The notes below the pieces were generated by a model that searched no databases, was not told the origin of the DNA, and was given only the letters and a program-made list of their open reading frames with translations. Positions 31,884 to 40,991 of a stretch of 45,345 nt of DNA are shown one piece after another. The DNA is from a virus, in IMG/VR virus record IMGVR_UViG_3300005882_000544, positions 1 to 45,345 of that record, one strand, 5' to 3'. Position 1 is the first letter of the stretch. The number at the start of each line of letters is the position of its first letter. Made by a program: the position numbers and the translations under genes.

Positions 31884-32300
31884 ATGGCACGTATTAATTT
31901 ATCTATCGATGATGATTTGTTTGAATTGTTACAAGGAGATGCAAATGAACATAATTGCACAGTAAATGTTTATCTTATTACTTTGCTGGAAAAAATGTAT
32001 AAACAAAATCCTTTTGATTATCAAACTGCGCTTGAAACGCTTGAGGAAGAGGCCAAGTCTCAACCTATTGATGTGGATTTTACTTTAGTAGAATTACCAT
32101 CATTTGCAGAAATTTCTGTAGTTAAGGCAGAAGATGCAAATTTAAAACCCTCTATTGTAAGAGCGAGATTGGGTAAAATGTTCAATTCTCGTGTTAGAGA
32201 AGGAAAAGTTGGTAATGTTAAAAGAAGCATGGATGCGAATGGAGATTTAAAATTTACATCTAGAGCAGCAGTGTATGTTGTTAGTGGAAAGGATGAGTAA
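31884..32300 (+). CDS. Ribbon-helix-helix DNA-binding protein, moron-like
   Basis: A 138-residue protein. The N-terminal 45 residues (MARINLSIDDDLFELLQGD, then CTVNVYLITLLEKM) are a ribbon-helix-helix domain. The middle (about 55-95) is acidic, and the C-terminus (NLKPSIVRARLGKMFNSRV, then LKFTSRAAVYVVSG) looks like a second nucleic-acid-binding or dimer domain that I cannot name. AAAGGAGG is 8 nt before ATG 31884. It has its own promoter and repeated sites, so autoregulation is likely. It is not a normal part of the tail operon, and could act as a lysogeny-phase regulator, an antitoxin-like protein without a visible toxin, or a defence gene. Confidence 0.72.
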   Translation: MARINLSIDDDLFELLQGDANEHNCTVNVYLITLLEKMYKQNPFDYQTALETLEEEAKSQPIDVDFTLVELPSFAEISVVKAEDANLKPSIVRARLGKMFNSRVREGKVGNVKRSMDANGDLKFTSRAAVYVVSGKDE

Positions 32301-32307
32301 ATAAATT

Positions 32308-32397
32308 ATGGATGAGAACTATATCTATGAAGAATTTGAACTCTATGGTTTATCAGAAGATGAACAGGCTGAGATATTTGATGGCTATGATGATTAA
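32308..32397 (+). CDS. Possible 29-residue acidic protein
   Basis: ATG 32308 starts MDENYIYEEFELYGLSEDEQ and ends with GYDD. About one third of the residues are Asp or Glu and none are basic. It follows the ribbon-helix-helix gene by 7 nt. The ribosome site is weak (GGATGAG further upstream). It could be a real partner of the preceding gene; the short length keeps the call open. Confidence 0.5.
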   Translation: MDENYIYEEFELYGLSEDEQAEIFDGYDD

Positions 32398-32427
32398 AAC
32401 TTTTCAAATAGCAATATAAGATATAAG

Positions 32428-32484
32428 GCATCTATCAGAAATGGTAGGTGCTTTCTTTATGCTCGGACAAGTCCGGGCATTTTT
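32428..32484 (+). terminator. Twin intrinsic terminators closing the inserted unit
   Basis: GCATCTATC (32428-32436) pairs with GGTAGGTGC (32443-32451), 9 bp, then TTTCTTT. GCTCGGA (32461-32467) pairs with TCCGGGC (32472-32478), 7 bp with loop CAAG, then ATTTTT. They end the moron-like unit just before the tape measure gene. Confidence 0.82.
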
Positions 32485-32514
32485 AATACCCATTTTTGAA
32501 AGGAGGTATACTTA

Positions 32515-35376
32515 ATGGCGAATAGAATCAAAGGTATCACAGTTGAAATTGGTGGAGATACTACAAAACTTCAAACGGCTCTTAAGGGAGTAAATTCGTC
32601 CATTAAGGACACTCAGTCCCAATTAAAGGATGTTGAGAAACTTCTGAAAATGGATCCAGGTAATGTGGAACTTCTTTCGCAAAAGCAAAAATTACTTGCT
32701 GATGCAGTATCTGAAACAAAAGAGAAATTAACAACATTAAAAACGGCAGCAGAGCAAGCTAATACAGCACTTGCTAATGGAGATATTTCACAAGAGCAAT
32801 ATGATGCACTTCAAAGAGAAATCATTGAAACAGAGAATGATTTAAAAAAGTTAGAAACTCAGGCAAATCAATCAGCCACTGCAGTTCAGAAGATTGCTGC
32901 TACGGGTGAAAAACTAAAAACCACAGGGGATAATATCTCAAGTGCTGGTAAGAAGTTACTTCCTGTTACGGCAGGTGTTACGGCTTTAGGGACAGCAGCA
33001 GTAACTACAGCTGCGAATTTTGAATCATCTATGTCACAGGTTCAGGCAACAATGGGAATCACGAAAGATTCCATGTCTATGGTCAATGGTCAGTCTGTGA
33101 ATACGATGGATACCCTTGGAGAACTTGCTAAAAAGATGGGTTCAGAAACGGCCTTTTCTGCTAGTGAGTGTGCTGAGGCTTTAAATTACTTAGCACTGGC
33201 AGGCTATGATACAGAACAAATGTGTACCACATTGCCGACTGTATTAAACTTGGCAGCTGCAGGTGGTATTGATTTGGCATCGGCATCTGATATGGTTACG
33301 GATGCTATGTCTGCTCTTGGAATGGAAGTAAGTGATGCAGATACAATGGTTGACCAGATGGCTAAAACAGCATCAACAACTAATACTTCTGTAGCACAAT
33401 TAGGAGAAGGGATTCTTACCATTGGTGCAACTGCAAAATCAATAAAAGGTGGTACAGCAGAATTAAATACGGCTCTTGGTATCTTAGCCAATAATGGTAT
33501 CAAAGGAGCAGAAGGTGGTACGCATCTTCGTAATATCATTTTGTCTTTGCAAAATCCGACAGATGCAGCCGCTAAGTCCATGAAATCCCTTGGTGTGGAT
33601 GTATATGATTCTCAAGGAAATATGAGGAGCATGAATGACATACTTGGTGATTTGAATAAAAGTATGGATGGTATGACCTCTGAAGAAAAATCCAATATTA
33701 TCAGTAATATCTTTAATAAGACCGACTTATCTTCAGTAAATGCTCTGTTAGCAAATACGGGTTCAACTTGGGATGATTTGCAAAAATCTATTACTGATAG
33801 TGGTGGTGCTGCTCAACAGATGGCTGATACACAACTGGATAACTTACAGGGACAATTAACAATTTTGAAATCAGCGTTAGAAGGTCTTGCGATTTCCTTT
33901 GGACAGCTTTTAATGCCATCTATTAAGTTGATTGTTGGATGGATTCAGAAATTTGTAGATTGGCTTAATAGCCTTGACGAAGGAACGAAAAAAGTAATTG
34001 TTACGGTGGCTCTCATTGTAGCTGCTCTTGGTCCTGTGCTGATAGTTATTGGTAAAGTTATATCGGCAGTGGGAACGATTATGACTATCGTTCCAAAGAT
34101 AGCAGGTGTTATCAATACAGTGAAAACAGCATTTATGGCCTTGAATACAACCATGCTTGCTAATCCAATTGTTCTGATTATTGCAGCTATAGCGGCATTG
34201 GTCGCAGCTTTCATTTATCTTTGGAATAACTGCGATGGATTCAGACAGTTTTGGATTGATTTATGGAATAACATCAAAGAGATAGCAGTGGCAGTTTGGA
34301 ATGGACTAAAAGAATTCTTTTCAGCTGCATGGCAGGCAATTGTTAGTGTAGCTACAGCTATTTGGACTGGACTATCAACATTCTTCTCTACAATTTGGGA
34401 AGGAATAAAGACAATATTTAATACCGTGCTGACAATTATCAGTACTATTATTACAACCTATTTCAATATTTATAAGACCATAATCACTACGGTATTTACA
34501 GCAATTCAGACAATTGTTTCTACAGTATGGAATGCAATTAAGACAGTGATTACTACGGTGGTAACAGCAATATCAACATTCCTAACAACGGCTTGGAATA
34601 CTATCAAGACGGTAATAAGTACAGTGCTGACGGCAATTCAAACAGTATTTACAACTGTGTGGAATGCGATAAAGACGGCAGTGACAACGGTTGTGAATGG
34701 AATCAAGACAACAATTACTACGGTGTGGAATGCTATCAAAACTACAGTAACAACTGTGGTCAATGGAATCAAAACAGCAGTATCTACGGCATTCTCTACT
34801 ATGTGGAATAGTATCAAGACTACAATTTCAGGCATTTATAATACCATCAAAGGTGGATTTGATAATGCAGTAGGATTCATCAAAAGTCTTGCATCATCCG
34901 CATTTAGCTGGGGTTCAGATATCATCAACGGAATTGTAAATGGTATTAAGAGTTGCATTGGTAAGGTAAAAGATGCTGTTGGTAACGTGGCAGATACCAT
35001 TAAATCCTTCCTACATTTTTCTGTTCCAGATGAAGGACCTCTTACCGATTATGAATCATGGATGCCCGACTTTATGGGAGGACTTGCAAAAGGAATTGAG
35101 AAGAGCCGTGGAATGGTAGAAAAGGCAGTAGGAAATGTGGCATCAGATATGATGATTAATCCAAAAGTCGGAGCAATGGACTATGTAGCACCAAATGGAG
35201 CAACAGCTACGGGAGATGCACTTGCAGGTATTACTTCAGCAATTACATCTGCTCTCGAAGGAATGAATCATCAAGGTGGGGATATTGTAATCCCTGTGTA
35301 TCTTGGGGGAACGATGTTAGATGAAATAGTAGTCAATGCCCAGCAAAGAACGAATCTAAGAAGTGGAGGTAGATAA
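32515..35376 (+). CDS. Tape measure protein
   Basis: A 953-residue tail-length protein. The N-terminal 130 residues are coiled coil (QSQLKDVEKLLKMDPGNV, VSETKEKLTTLKTAAEQ). A TMP core follows (SSMSQVQATMGITKDS, SETAFSASECAEALNYLAL, GGIDLASASDMVTDAMSALG). Hydrophobic membrane-like segments occur near 495-565. The region 610-775 is made of repeated TVWNAIKT-like units. The gene directly follows the inserted unit. Length implies a flexible tail of roughly 140 nm if the usual 0.15 nm per residue holds. Confidence 0.93.
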   Translation: MANRIKGITVEIGGDTTKLQTALKGVNSSIKDTQSQLKDVEKLLKMDPGNVELLSQKQKLLADAVSETKEKLTTLKTAAEQANTALANGDISQEQYDALQREIIETENDLKKLETQANQSATAVQKIAATGEKLKTTGDNISSAGKKLLPVTAGVTALGTAAVTTAANFESSMSQVQATMGITKDSMSMVNGQSVNTMDTLGELAKKMGSETAFSASECAEALNYLALAGYDTEQMCTTLPTVLNLAAAGGIDLASASDMVTDAMSALGMEVSDADTMVDQMAKTASTTNTSVAQLGEGILTIGATAKSIKGGTAELNTALGILANNGIKGAEGGTHLRNIILSLQNPTDAAAKSMKSLGVDVYDSQGNMRSMNDILGDLNKSMDGMTSEEKSNIISNIFNKTDLSSVNALLANTGSTWDDLQKSITDSGGAAQQMADTQLDNLQGQLTILKSALEGLAISFGQLLMPSIKLIVGWIQKFVDWLNSLDEGTKKVIVTVALIVAALGPVLIVIGKVISAVGTIMTIVPKIAGVINTVKTAFMALNTTMLANPIVLIIAAIAALVAAFIYLWNNCDGFRQFWIDLWNNIKEIAVAVWNGLKEFFSAAWQAIVSVATAIWTGLSTFFSTIWEGIKTIFNTVLTIISTIITTYFNIYKTIITTVFTAIQTIVSTVWNAIKTVITTVVTAISTFLTTAWNTIKTVISTVLTAIQTVFTTVWNAIKTAVTTVVNGIKTTITTVWNAIKTTVTTVVNGIKTAVSTAFSTMWNSIKTTISGIYNTIKGGFDNAVGFIKSLASSAFSWGSDIINGIVNGIKSCIGKVKDAVGNVADTIKSFLHFSVPDEGPLTDYESWMPDFMGGLAKGIEKSRGMVEKAVGNVASDMMINPKVGAMDYVAPNGATATGDALAGITSAITSALEGMNHQGGDIVIPVYLGGTMLDEIVVNAQQRTNLRSGGR
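34380..34840 (+). repeat. Tandem degenerate repeat inside the tape measure gene
   Basis: The coding sequence repeats a unit of about 11 residues centred on T-V/A-W-N-A/T-I-K-T followed by a V/I/T-rich stretch (for example TTVWNAIKTVITTVVTAI and TTVWNAIKTTVTTVVNGI). At least ten units can be counted. Tape measure repeats of this kind set tail length; a gain or loss of units is expected among relatives. Confidence 0.8.
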
Positions 35377-35377
35377 G

Positions 35378-35740
35378 ATGGCATTTATTCAATATTTAAA
35401 GTTTGATGCATTGAATCTGCCTTTGCCTGATTCCTATGATGTATCTCTTTCTGATGTGGAGGCAGATTCTTCTGGAGAAACAGAGGCAGGTACTACGCAA
35501 CGAGATGTGGTCAGAAGTGGCATTGTTACCATCTCTGTTTCGTTTTCAGTTAGTTCTAAATGGCTGAAAATACTGTCAGCCTATGCAAAGAAAAATAAAA
35601 TCCAGGTTCAGTATTTTGATACGGATGAATTGCAATTGAAAGAAACAGAGATGTACATCAGCGAATATAAGGCAAAGTTGGAAAAAGATACTTCATACAA
35701 AGGATTATGGACAGTATCTTTTACATTAAATGAATTTTAG
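35378..35740 (+). CDS. Minor tail protein of unknown role (120 aa)
   Basis: ATG 35378 follows GGAGGT and begins MAFIQYLKFDALNLPLPDS. Beta-rich, with TTQRDVVRSGIVTISVSF and a tail of KDTSYKGLWTVSFTLNEF. It lies 1 nt after the tape measure gene and 15 nt before the tail-tip protein, the place of small distal-tail or connector proteins. No catalytic motif is seen. Confidence 0.72.
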   Translation: MAFIQYLKFDALNLPLPDSYDVSLSDVEADSSGETEAGTTQRDVVRSGIVTISVSFSVSSKWLKILSAYAKKNKIQVQYFDTDELQLKETEMYISEYKAKLEKDTSYKGLWTVSFTLNEF

Positions 35741-35755
35741 GATGGGAGGAATTAG

Positions 35756-38005
35756 ATGTACACAGTATCAGATGAATATTTGAATACAATACAAGAGTCC
35801 TCCCGTAATTTCTATTGGAGTGGACTCATAAAAACGAAAAATGAAAAAGAGTATGCGTTTGATAATAACAGCATTGTCAAGGGTTCCGGATATATTTTAA
35901 GGCAATGTTCTGGTACATCAGAAATTGAACTTGGTTCTGTATATTCCGCGGAACTGGGGTTTAGTTTATTTTCTGAAATAGATCGCTACACCCTTGATGA
36001 CGCAATAGTTTATATAAATTTTCATCTTGTACTTCCAAATGGAGCGTTAGAAACTGTTCCTATGGGAGTCTTTTATATTGTTGAAGCAAACCGTCATGTA
36101 AAGACAATTGAAATAAAGGCCTATGATACAATGCTTAATCTGGAAAAGAATTTCAATAAAGGATTATCAAGTGCATCCGCTTATGAGTTTCTTACATTAC
36201 TTGCAAAAGCTTGCCATGTGGAACTTGCTCAAACACAGGAAGAGATAGAAAGATTACCGAATGGCACAGAACTATTTGGTATTTACCAAGAGAACGATAT
36301 TGAAACCTGGCGAGATTTTTTACACTACCTTACACAGGCACTTGGCTGCTTTGCTGTTATCGATAGATCAGGAAAGCTAAGACTTCAAGGCTATGGAAAT
36401 ACAGAATCGCAGGTGGTGGATAGCCGTCATAGATTTTCCAGTAGCTTTTCTGATTTTGTAACACGATATACAGCTATTAGTTCTACAAACAAGAAAACAG
36501 AAACTGCTGAATACTATGCTAAAGAGCTAGACGATGGTTTGACTATGAATCTTGGTATCAATCCACTTCTTCAATTTGGTCTTGATGAGACGAGAAAAAG
36601 AATCATCAATAATCTTTTGGATGTTGTATCTTCCGTAGAGTATGTACCGTTTGAATCCGATACGATTGGTAATCCGGCACTTGACTTAGGTGATGTTCTA
36701 AAATTTACAGGTGGTCAAGCAGATGAAACTAAGCGTTCTGCTATTACCTCTATCAATACGAAAATCAACGGTAAGCAGACAATCAAGTGTGTTGGTAAGA
36801 ACCCAAGACTAGCAGAAGCAAAGAGTAAAAACGACAAGAATATCACAGGGCTTATAAATTCCATCAGTGAGAATAGACTGAGTATTTATACTTACACGAA
36901 TGCCCTAGAGTTAGAACTTAGAGAAGAAAAACTGTCTATTATCAATATGGAATTTGCATCGGGTGATGAAACCAATGCACAGTTCCATGGGGAGGCTGTC
37001 ATTGATATTACAAGCTCTCCTATTACTCATAACTTGAAAGCAGAAACCGTTCTCGATTTAGGTGGTTCAACTGACGAGGAAGGAAACACAGTAGAAAACA
37101 AACATATTATTTCTTTTCCTTTAAGCTTTGAAGAAAAAGGCTCGGCAGAAATAGTAGTTCAGTATATGCTCGATGGCCATGAAATTGAAGAATATCATCC
37201 GGTTGAAACTTGGGAGAGTGGAAAACATCTGCTTAATCTGTATTATCCGATTTTGGAACTAGAAGCAAACCAGCTTCATACCTTTGAGGTTTTACTTTCT
37301 ATTACAAATGGCACAGCAAAGATTGCTGCACAGAATGTAATGGCAACTATTACTGGTCAGGGACTTGGCGTTCAGGAAAGATGGGACGGTCGAATTACTG
37401 CGAGTGAAGAGTTGATTCCTTTTGTTATGACTGCAATGCCTGTAAAGAAATTAAAAGAGGCCGTAACTACAAAGCTTATAAAACCAACACCATGCGCTAT
37501 TTCAGATTCTTTTGGAAAGGTTGCACTTGTAGGTATGCCGTTGTTTGGATTTACAGATACGGTCAGCTTATTCGCACCAATTGTTCACGATGTTGTAGAA
37601 ATGCAGGATAAGAAAAAGATGGTCTATGATAAGAACTTTGTACTTGATGATGATATTTTCGCACTTCGTAAAGATTATGCAATTGAAGGTGGCGTGGAAT
37701 CAAGGATTAATCGTGGACGTATGGATAAGCTTACAATTCCTACAGGTAACTTTGACAGCTTAACCACAATTCATGTTTTACCTTTTGATACACAGCCTTT
37801 TGTAAATATGAAGGTAATTCGTGCTAAGAGTATTGAAGTAACACAATTCTCAAAATTCGAGGATGATGCAATATCTTTGAAAGCTGAAACTAAGCGATTA
37901 CTATATGGCGAAGATATGGAAATTGAACGAGGCCGTTTAGCTGTGTTCTCTCTTGGGCTTGAGGAGATGGAAACACTAGAAAATTTGGAGGTGACTTATG
38001 GTTGA
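35756..38005 (+). CDS. Tail tip / tail-associated structural protein
   Basis: A 749-residue protein. The N-terminal 350 residues have the pattern of a baseplate hub or Tal-like fold (YDTMLNLEKNFNKGLSSASA, WRDFLHYLTQALGCFAVIDR, RLQGYGNTESQV). A central part is beta-rich (FHGEAVIDITSSPITHNL). The end carries EDMEIERGRLAVFSLGLEEM. It overlaps the next gene by 8 nt. No lysozyme or peptidase motif was noted. Confidence 0.82.
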   Translation: MYTVSDEYLNTIQESSRNFYWSGLIKTKNEKEYAFDNNSIVKGSGYILRQCSGTSEIELGSVYSAELGFSLFSEIDRYTLDDAIVYINFHLVLPNGALETVPMGVFYIVEANRHVKTIEIKAYDTMLNLEKNFNKGLSSASAYEFLTLLAKACHVELAQTQEEIERLPNGTELFGIYQENDIETWRDFLHYLTQALGCFAVIDRSGKLRLQGYGNTESQVVDSRHRFSSSFSDFVTRYTAISSTNKKTETAEYYAKELDDGLTMNLGINPLLQFGLDETRKRIINNLLDVVSSVEYVPFESDTIGNPALDLGDVLKFTGGQADETKRSAITSINTKINGKQTIKCVGKNPRLAEAKSKNDKNITGLINSISENRLSIYTYTNALELELREEKLSIINMEFASGDETNAQFHGEAVIDITSSPITHNLKAETVLDLGGSTDEEGNTVENKHIISFPLSFEEKGSAEIVVQYMLDGHEIEEYHPVETWESGKHLLNLYYPILELEANQLHTFEVLLSITNGTAKIAAQNVMATITGQGLGVQERWDGRITASEELIPFVMTAMPVKKLKEAVTTKLIKPTPCAISDSFGKVALVGMPLFGFTDTVSLFAPIVHDVVEMQDKKKMVYDKNFVLDDDIFALRKDYAIEGGVESRINRGRMDKLTIPTGNFDSLTTIHVLPFDTQPFVNMKVIRAKSIEVTQFSKFEDDAISLKAETKRLLYGEDMEIERGRLAVFSLGLEEMETLENLEVTYG

Positions 38006-39107
38006 TTATGAATCTATAGAAGATATTCTACAAAGCACTACAAATATGACGATAACGAGAAGTAATTCCCTTCAGGACGATGGCACTGACACAATTGCTG
38101 GTGTTTCTTGGTTTAAATATAACAGGAATATAGCTAGCAGTCTTTATGTAAGTGGTAACTCTTGGATTGGGTTTGGCTCAAACTCAGAACAACTTAAAAT
38201 TGTACGAAGAGACGCCGACCTTATGACACTTCGAAGAGAAGAAGGTTTTTTGATGGGGATGTATAAATTCCTTCGTGTTCGCTGGGAGGGTTACTCAGTT
38301 CACGGGAACAGAATAGAGGCAACCCGTATGATCTGGGAGGCAATATTATTTGATACTGGAGATATCTGTGTTTACTTTGAAACCATTCCTACAAATGCCA
38401 GTTACCTTGCTGATTCAACACTTGTTACAGGAAATGGAAATATTTCATTTATTCCTTTTAGTGGCAAGATTATATCTTTTAAGGCAAAGGATACAGAAGG
38501 TGTAGGGTATGACTATCAAGACCATGCACCGACTTTCTTGGATCCGTATAACAGACGATATTTGTTTGCTGATGCAAAAGATGCACTTTATACAATTGAA
38601 GAAGGCGTACTTGTAAAGCTTGAAGAAACAGAGCTTACAGCAGAGCTGTTTGAAAACTATGGAATTCAGGAAATCGAGAATGCCAATGTACTCACGGTAT
38701 TAAAAGACCCAGCTATTCTTTATTGGCATGACTCAGAGAATAGATTTCCACCATTTCGTGCTACTTACACAGGAATTCCTAAACCACAGGTGCTTTTTAC
38801 TGAAAATATCGATATGAGTGATTCGACCATTATTGGTATTGAAAAAGTCATAGCGGATTGCGATGAGAATGTGTTGTTTGCCATTTCGTTTGATGATGGT
38901 GAAAGTTGGTGGGGGTATCTTGATAATGCCTGGGTACGATTATCCGAAGATAAATCAGGAATTTCCAAAGCCGCACTTGAGGCAATTAGCGTGGATGCCT
39001 GGGCAGAGAAGGCTATAACAGGACAGATTAAATACCGTTTTGTTGTGAGTGGTGAGGATGGCTACTTAAAATCCATCACTACAGATTACTTGAATGTGGA
39101 GGAATAA
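37998..39107 (+). CDS. Tail fibre-type protein (369 aa)
   Basis: A 369-residue protein (SLYVSGNSWIGFGSNSEQ, FLRVRWEGYSVHGNR, FISFDDGESWWGYLDNAW). The sequence is beta-rich with aromatic residues, as in proteins that bind surface sugars. It lies between the tail-tip protein and another fibre-like protein, and starts 8 nt inside the former. No named domain is recognised; assignment to the tail fibre rests on position and composition. Confidence 0.7.
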   Translation: MVDYESIEDILQSTTNMTITRSNSLQDDGTDTIAGVSWFKYNRNIASSLYVSGNSWIGFGSNSEQLKIVRRDADLMTLRREEGFLMGMYKFLRVRWEGYSVHGNRIEATRMIWEAILFDTGDICVYFETIPTNASYLADSTLVTGNGNISFIPFSGKIISFKAKDTEGVGYDYQDHAPTFLDPYNRRYLFADAKDALYTIEEGVLVKLEETELTAELFENYGIQEIENANVLTVLKDPAILYWHDSENRFPPFRATYTGIPKPQVLFTENIDMSDSTIIGIEKVIADCDENVLFAISFDDGESWWGYLDNAWVRLSEDKSGISKAALEAISVDAWAEKAITGQIKYRFVVSGEDGYLKSITTDYLNVEE

Positions 39108-39109
39108 GA

Positions 39110-40516
39110 ATGCTAAAAGGAAAAACAGTAATAGAACTTACAAATGTCCATACCGGTGAGAAAGAGGTCTATGAGGATACAAACCTTGTAACCAACGCCG
39201 TGATGGACATTTTTAATACCAATATCATGGGAATGCTTTATAACAATACAAGCTTTAATGGTTCAAGTGGTGAAAACTGGATGATGCCGATTAAAAAGAA
39301 TTTGATGGGTGGTCTTTTGATTTATCAGAATGAAATCGAAGAGAATCCAGATAATTTATATGCACCACTTACTAATCCTTTGATTGGCTATGCATCCGAT
39401 GATGCAAATAATACTCAAGATGTTAGACGAGGCAGCAGAAACCTTACAGAGAGTAAGGCAGTTGATGATGGTTTCCGTTTCGTTTGGGACTTTCAGACTT
39501 CACAAGCAAATGGCACTATTTCTGCTGTGTGCCTTTCTAACGTATTGGCTGGAAGCGGAACGCAGTATGACAATAATTATATGGTACGAATCGGTTCTTG
39601 GTCTTGTGGAACGATGTCATATACACCTTCATGCTTTAGAAATAATAAGCGTCTGTTTATCGAAGAAGGCTATAGGTTGGAGATGACAACACCTAATAAT
39701 CAAACGAAAGCATATCTAAGAAGATATAATGATGATTTCCTTCATGCAAGATTAATGTATCGAAGTTTAACAAGAATACTTTTAACTCCGGATGAGGAGA
39801 CGGTTATTGAACTTGGTCATTACCCTTTGTACTACAGCTATACTGGTGGAAGCAAGGACGGAACAATTGAACCTTACAGCTCAAGCACTGATCCTAGAGA
39901 TTATTTGTATCATGCTGCTGATGGTAAATGGTATGGATTGTGCAGAAGGGATAATCAGACCTACAGTTATACAAGTGGTAGCAGAGAGTATTATAACCAC
40001 GTAAGCTATGAATGGTTTATTGATATCATCGATGGCGATAAATGTACCACAAGGAAAATCGTAGCTCCTAGTGGAATTTCAGATTTCACAAGCATTGGCA
40101 TGAGTGGAAAGTGGCTCATGTGCTATACGGGAAGTACAGTTTATCGAATCGATACTACAAATATTGCAAACATTGAGCAGGTACCAAATTTCACATATAC
40201 TTCTTCACATCTTCAGACTTATATTGTTGATGATGATATTGTAATTAGCGGTTGGTATTTCTACAACGGTGAACCTAAGCTTTATATCCGAGATACAGCT
40301 GACCAAAGTTATGTGTCTTATGGACGTGGCCAAATGACCAGATACAAGACTTACGGAGTTAGGGAATGGATTTATAGATACAGCGATTATACTTTGTATA
40401 AAGAATTGTACCTTTATACACCTTATCTAGCTACCATCAATAACTTGGGAACTCCAGTTATTAAGACAGCAGATAAGACTATGAAAATAACATACACGAT
40501 TACAGAGGTGGAATAG
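39110..40516 (+). CDS. Tail fibre / receptor-binding candidate (468 aa)
   Basis: A 468-residue protein starting MLKGKTVIELTNVHTGEKE and containing several Tyr-, Gly- and Ser-rich segments (SYTGGSKDGTIEPYSSSTDP, YSYTSGSREYYNHVSYE). Repeated beta-propeller-like segments are visible. It is the last structural gene before the lysis genes, where receptor-binding proteins usually sit. The stop codon is part of a terminator stem (40515-40536). Host receptor unknown. Confidence 0.72.
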   Translation: MLKGKTVIELTNVHTGEKEVYEDTNLVTNAVMDIFNTNIMGMLYNNTSFNGSSGENWMMPIKKNLMGGLLIYQNEIEENPDNLYAPLTNPLIGYASDDANNTQDVRRGSRNLTESKAVDDGFRFVWDFQTSQANGTISAVCLSNVLAGSGTQYDNNYMVRIGSWSCGTMSYTPSCFRNNKRLFIEEGYRLEMTTPNNQTKAYLRRYNDDFLHARLMYRSLTRILLTPDEETVIELGHYPLYYSYTGGSKDGTIEPYSSSTDPRDYLYHAADGKWYGLCRRDNQTYSYTSGSREYYNHVSYEWFIDIIDGDKCTTRKIVAPSGISDFTSIGMSGKWLMCYTGSTVYRIDTTNIANIEQVPNFTYTSSHLQTYIVDDDIVISGWYFYNGEPKLYIRDTADQSYVSYGRGQMTRYKTYGVREWIYRYSDYTLYKELYLYTPYLATINNLGTPVIKTADKTMKITYTITEVE

Positions 40517-40541
40517 CAGTCATTCATTTGGCTGCTTTTTT
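40515..40541 (+). terminator. Terminator overlapping the fibre stop codon
   Basis: AGCAGTC (40515-40521) and GGCTGCT (40530-40536) form a 7-bp stem with an 8-nt loop, followed by TTTTT. It separates structural from lysis genes. Confidence 0.75.
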
Positions 40542-40575
40542 CATACAAAAAATCATAGAAAGAGAGGAATTTAAA

Positions 40576-40989
40576 ATGAAAGAATTCTGGAACACGATTC
40601 AACTTGTATTTGCAGGCATCGGTGGATGGCTAGGGTATTTCCTTGGAGGATGCGATGGCTTGCTCTTTGCACTTTTAGCTTTTGTGGTAGTTGATTACAT
40701 CACAGGAGTAATGTGTGCCATTTCTGACCATACGCTATCAAGTGAGGTTGGATTCAAAGGTATATGTAGAAAGGTACTAATTTTTCTGCTTGTAGGGATT
40801 GCAAATATCCTTGATGTGCAGATTATTGGGACAGGCAGTGTCCTTAGAACGGCAGTAGTGTTTTTCTACATTTCCAATGAAGGTATTTCCCTTTTGGAGA
40901 ATGCAGGACACCTTGGCTTGCCTATCCCAGAGAAGATGAAAGTTGTATTAGAACAGCTACATGACCGTAGCGAGAAAGGAGATGAATAA
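40576..40989 (+). CDS. Phage holin, toxin-secretion/lysis holin type
   Basis: A 137-residue protein with hydrophobic segments near 8-24 (LVFAGIGGWLGYFLGG), 28-46 (GLLFALLAFVVVDYITG) and 69-90. The motif DYITGVMCAISDHTLSSEVG after the second segment is that of the holin_4_1 family. AGAGAGGAATTT is upstream of ATG 40576. It would form the membrane hole that releases the amidase encoded 3 nt downstream. Confidence 0.9.
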   Translation: MKEFWNTIQLVFAGIGGWLGYFLGGCDGLLFALLAFVVVDYITGVMCAISDHTLSSEVGFKGICRKVLIFLLVGIANILDVQIIGTGSVLRTAVVFFYISNEGISLLENAGHLGLPIPEKMKVVLEQLHDRSEKGDE

Positions 40990-40991
40990 GT

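Noticed and set aside
34593-34835. Long open frames on both strands inside the tape measure repeats
   Set aside because: They arise from the tandem repeat in the coding frame and have low-complexity products without ribosome sites.
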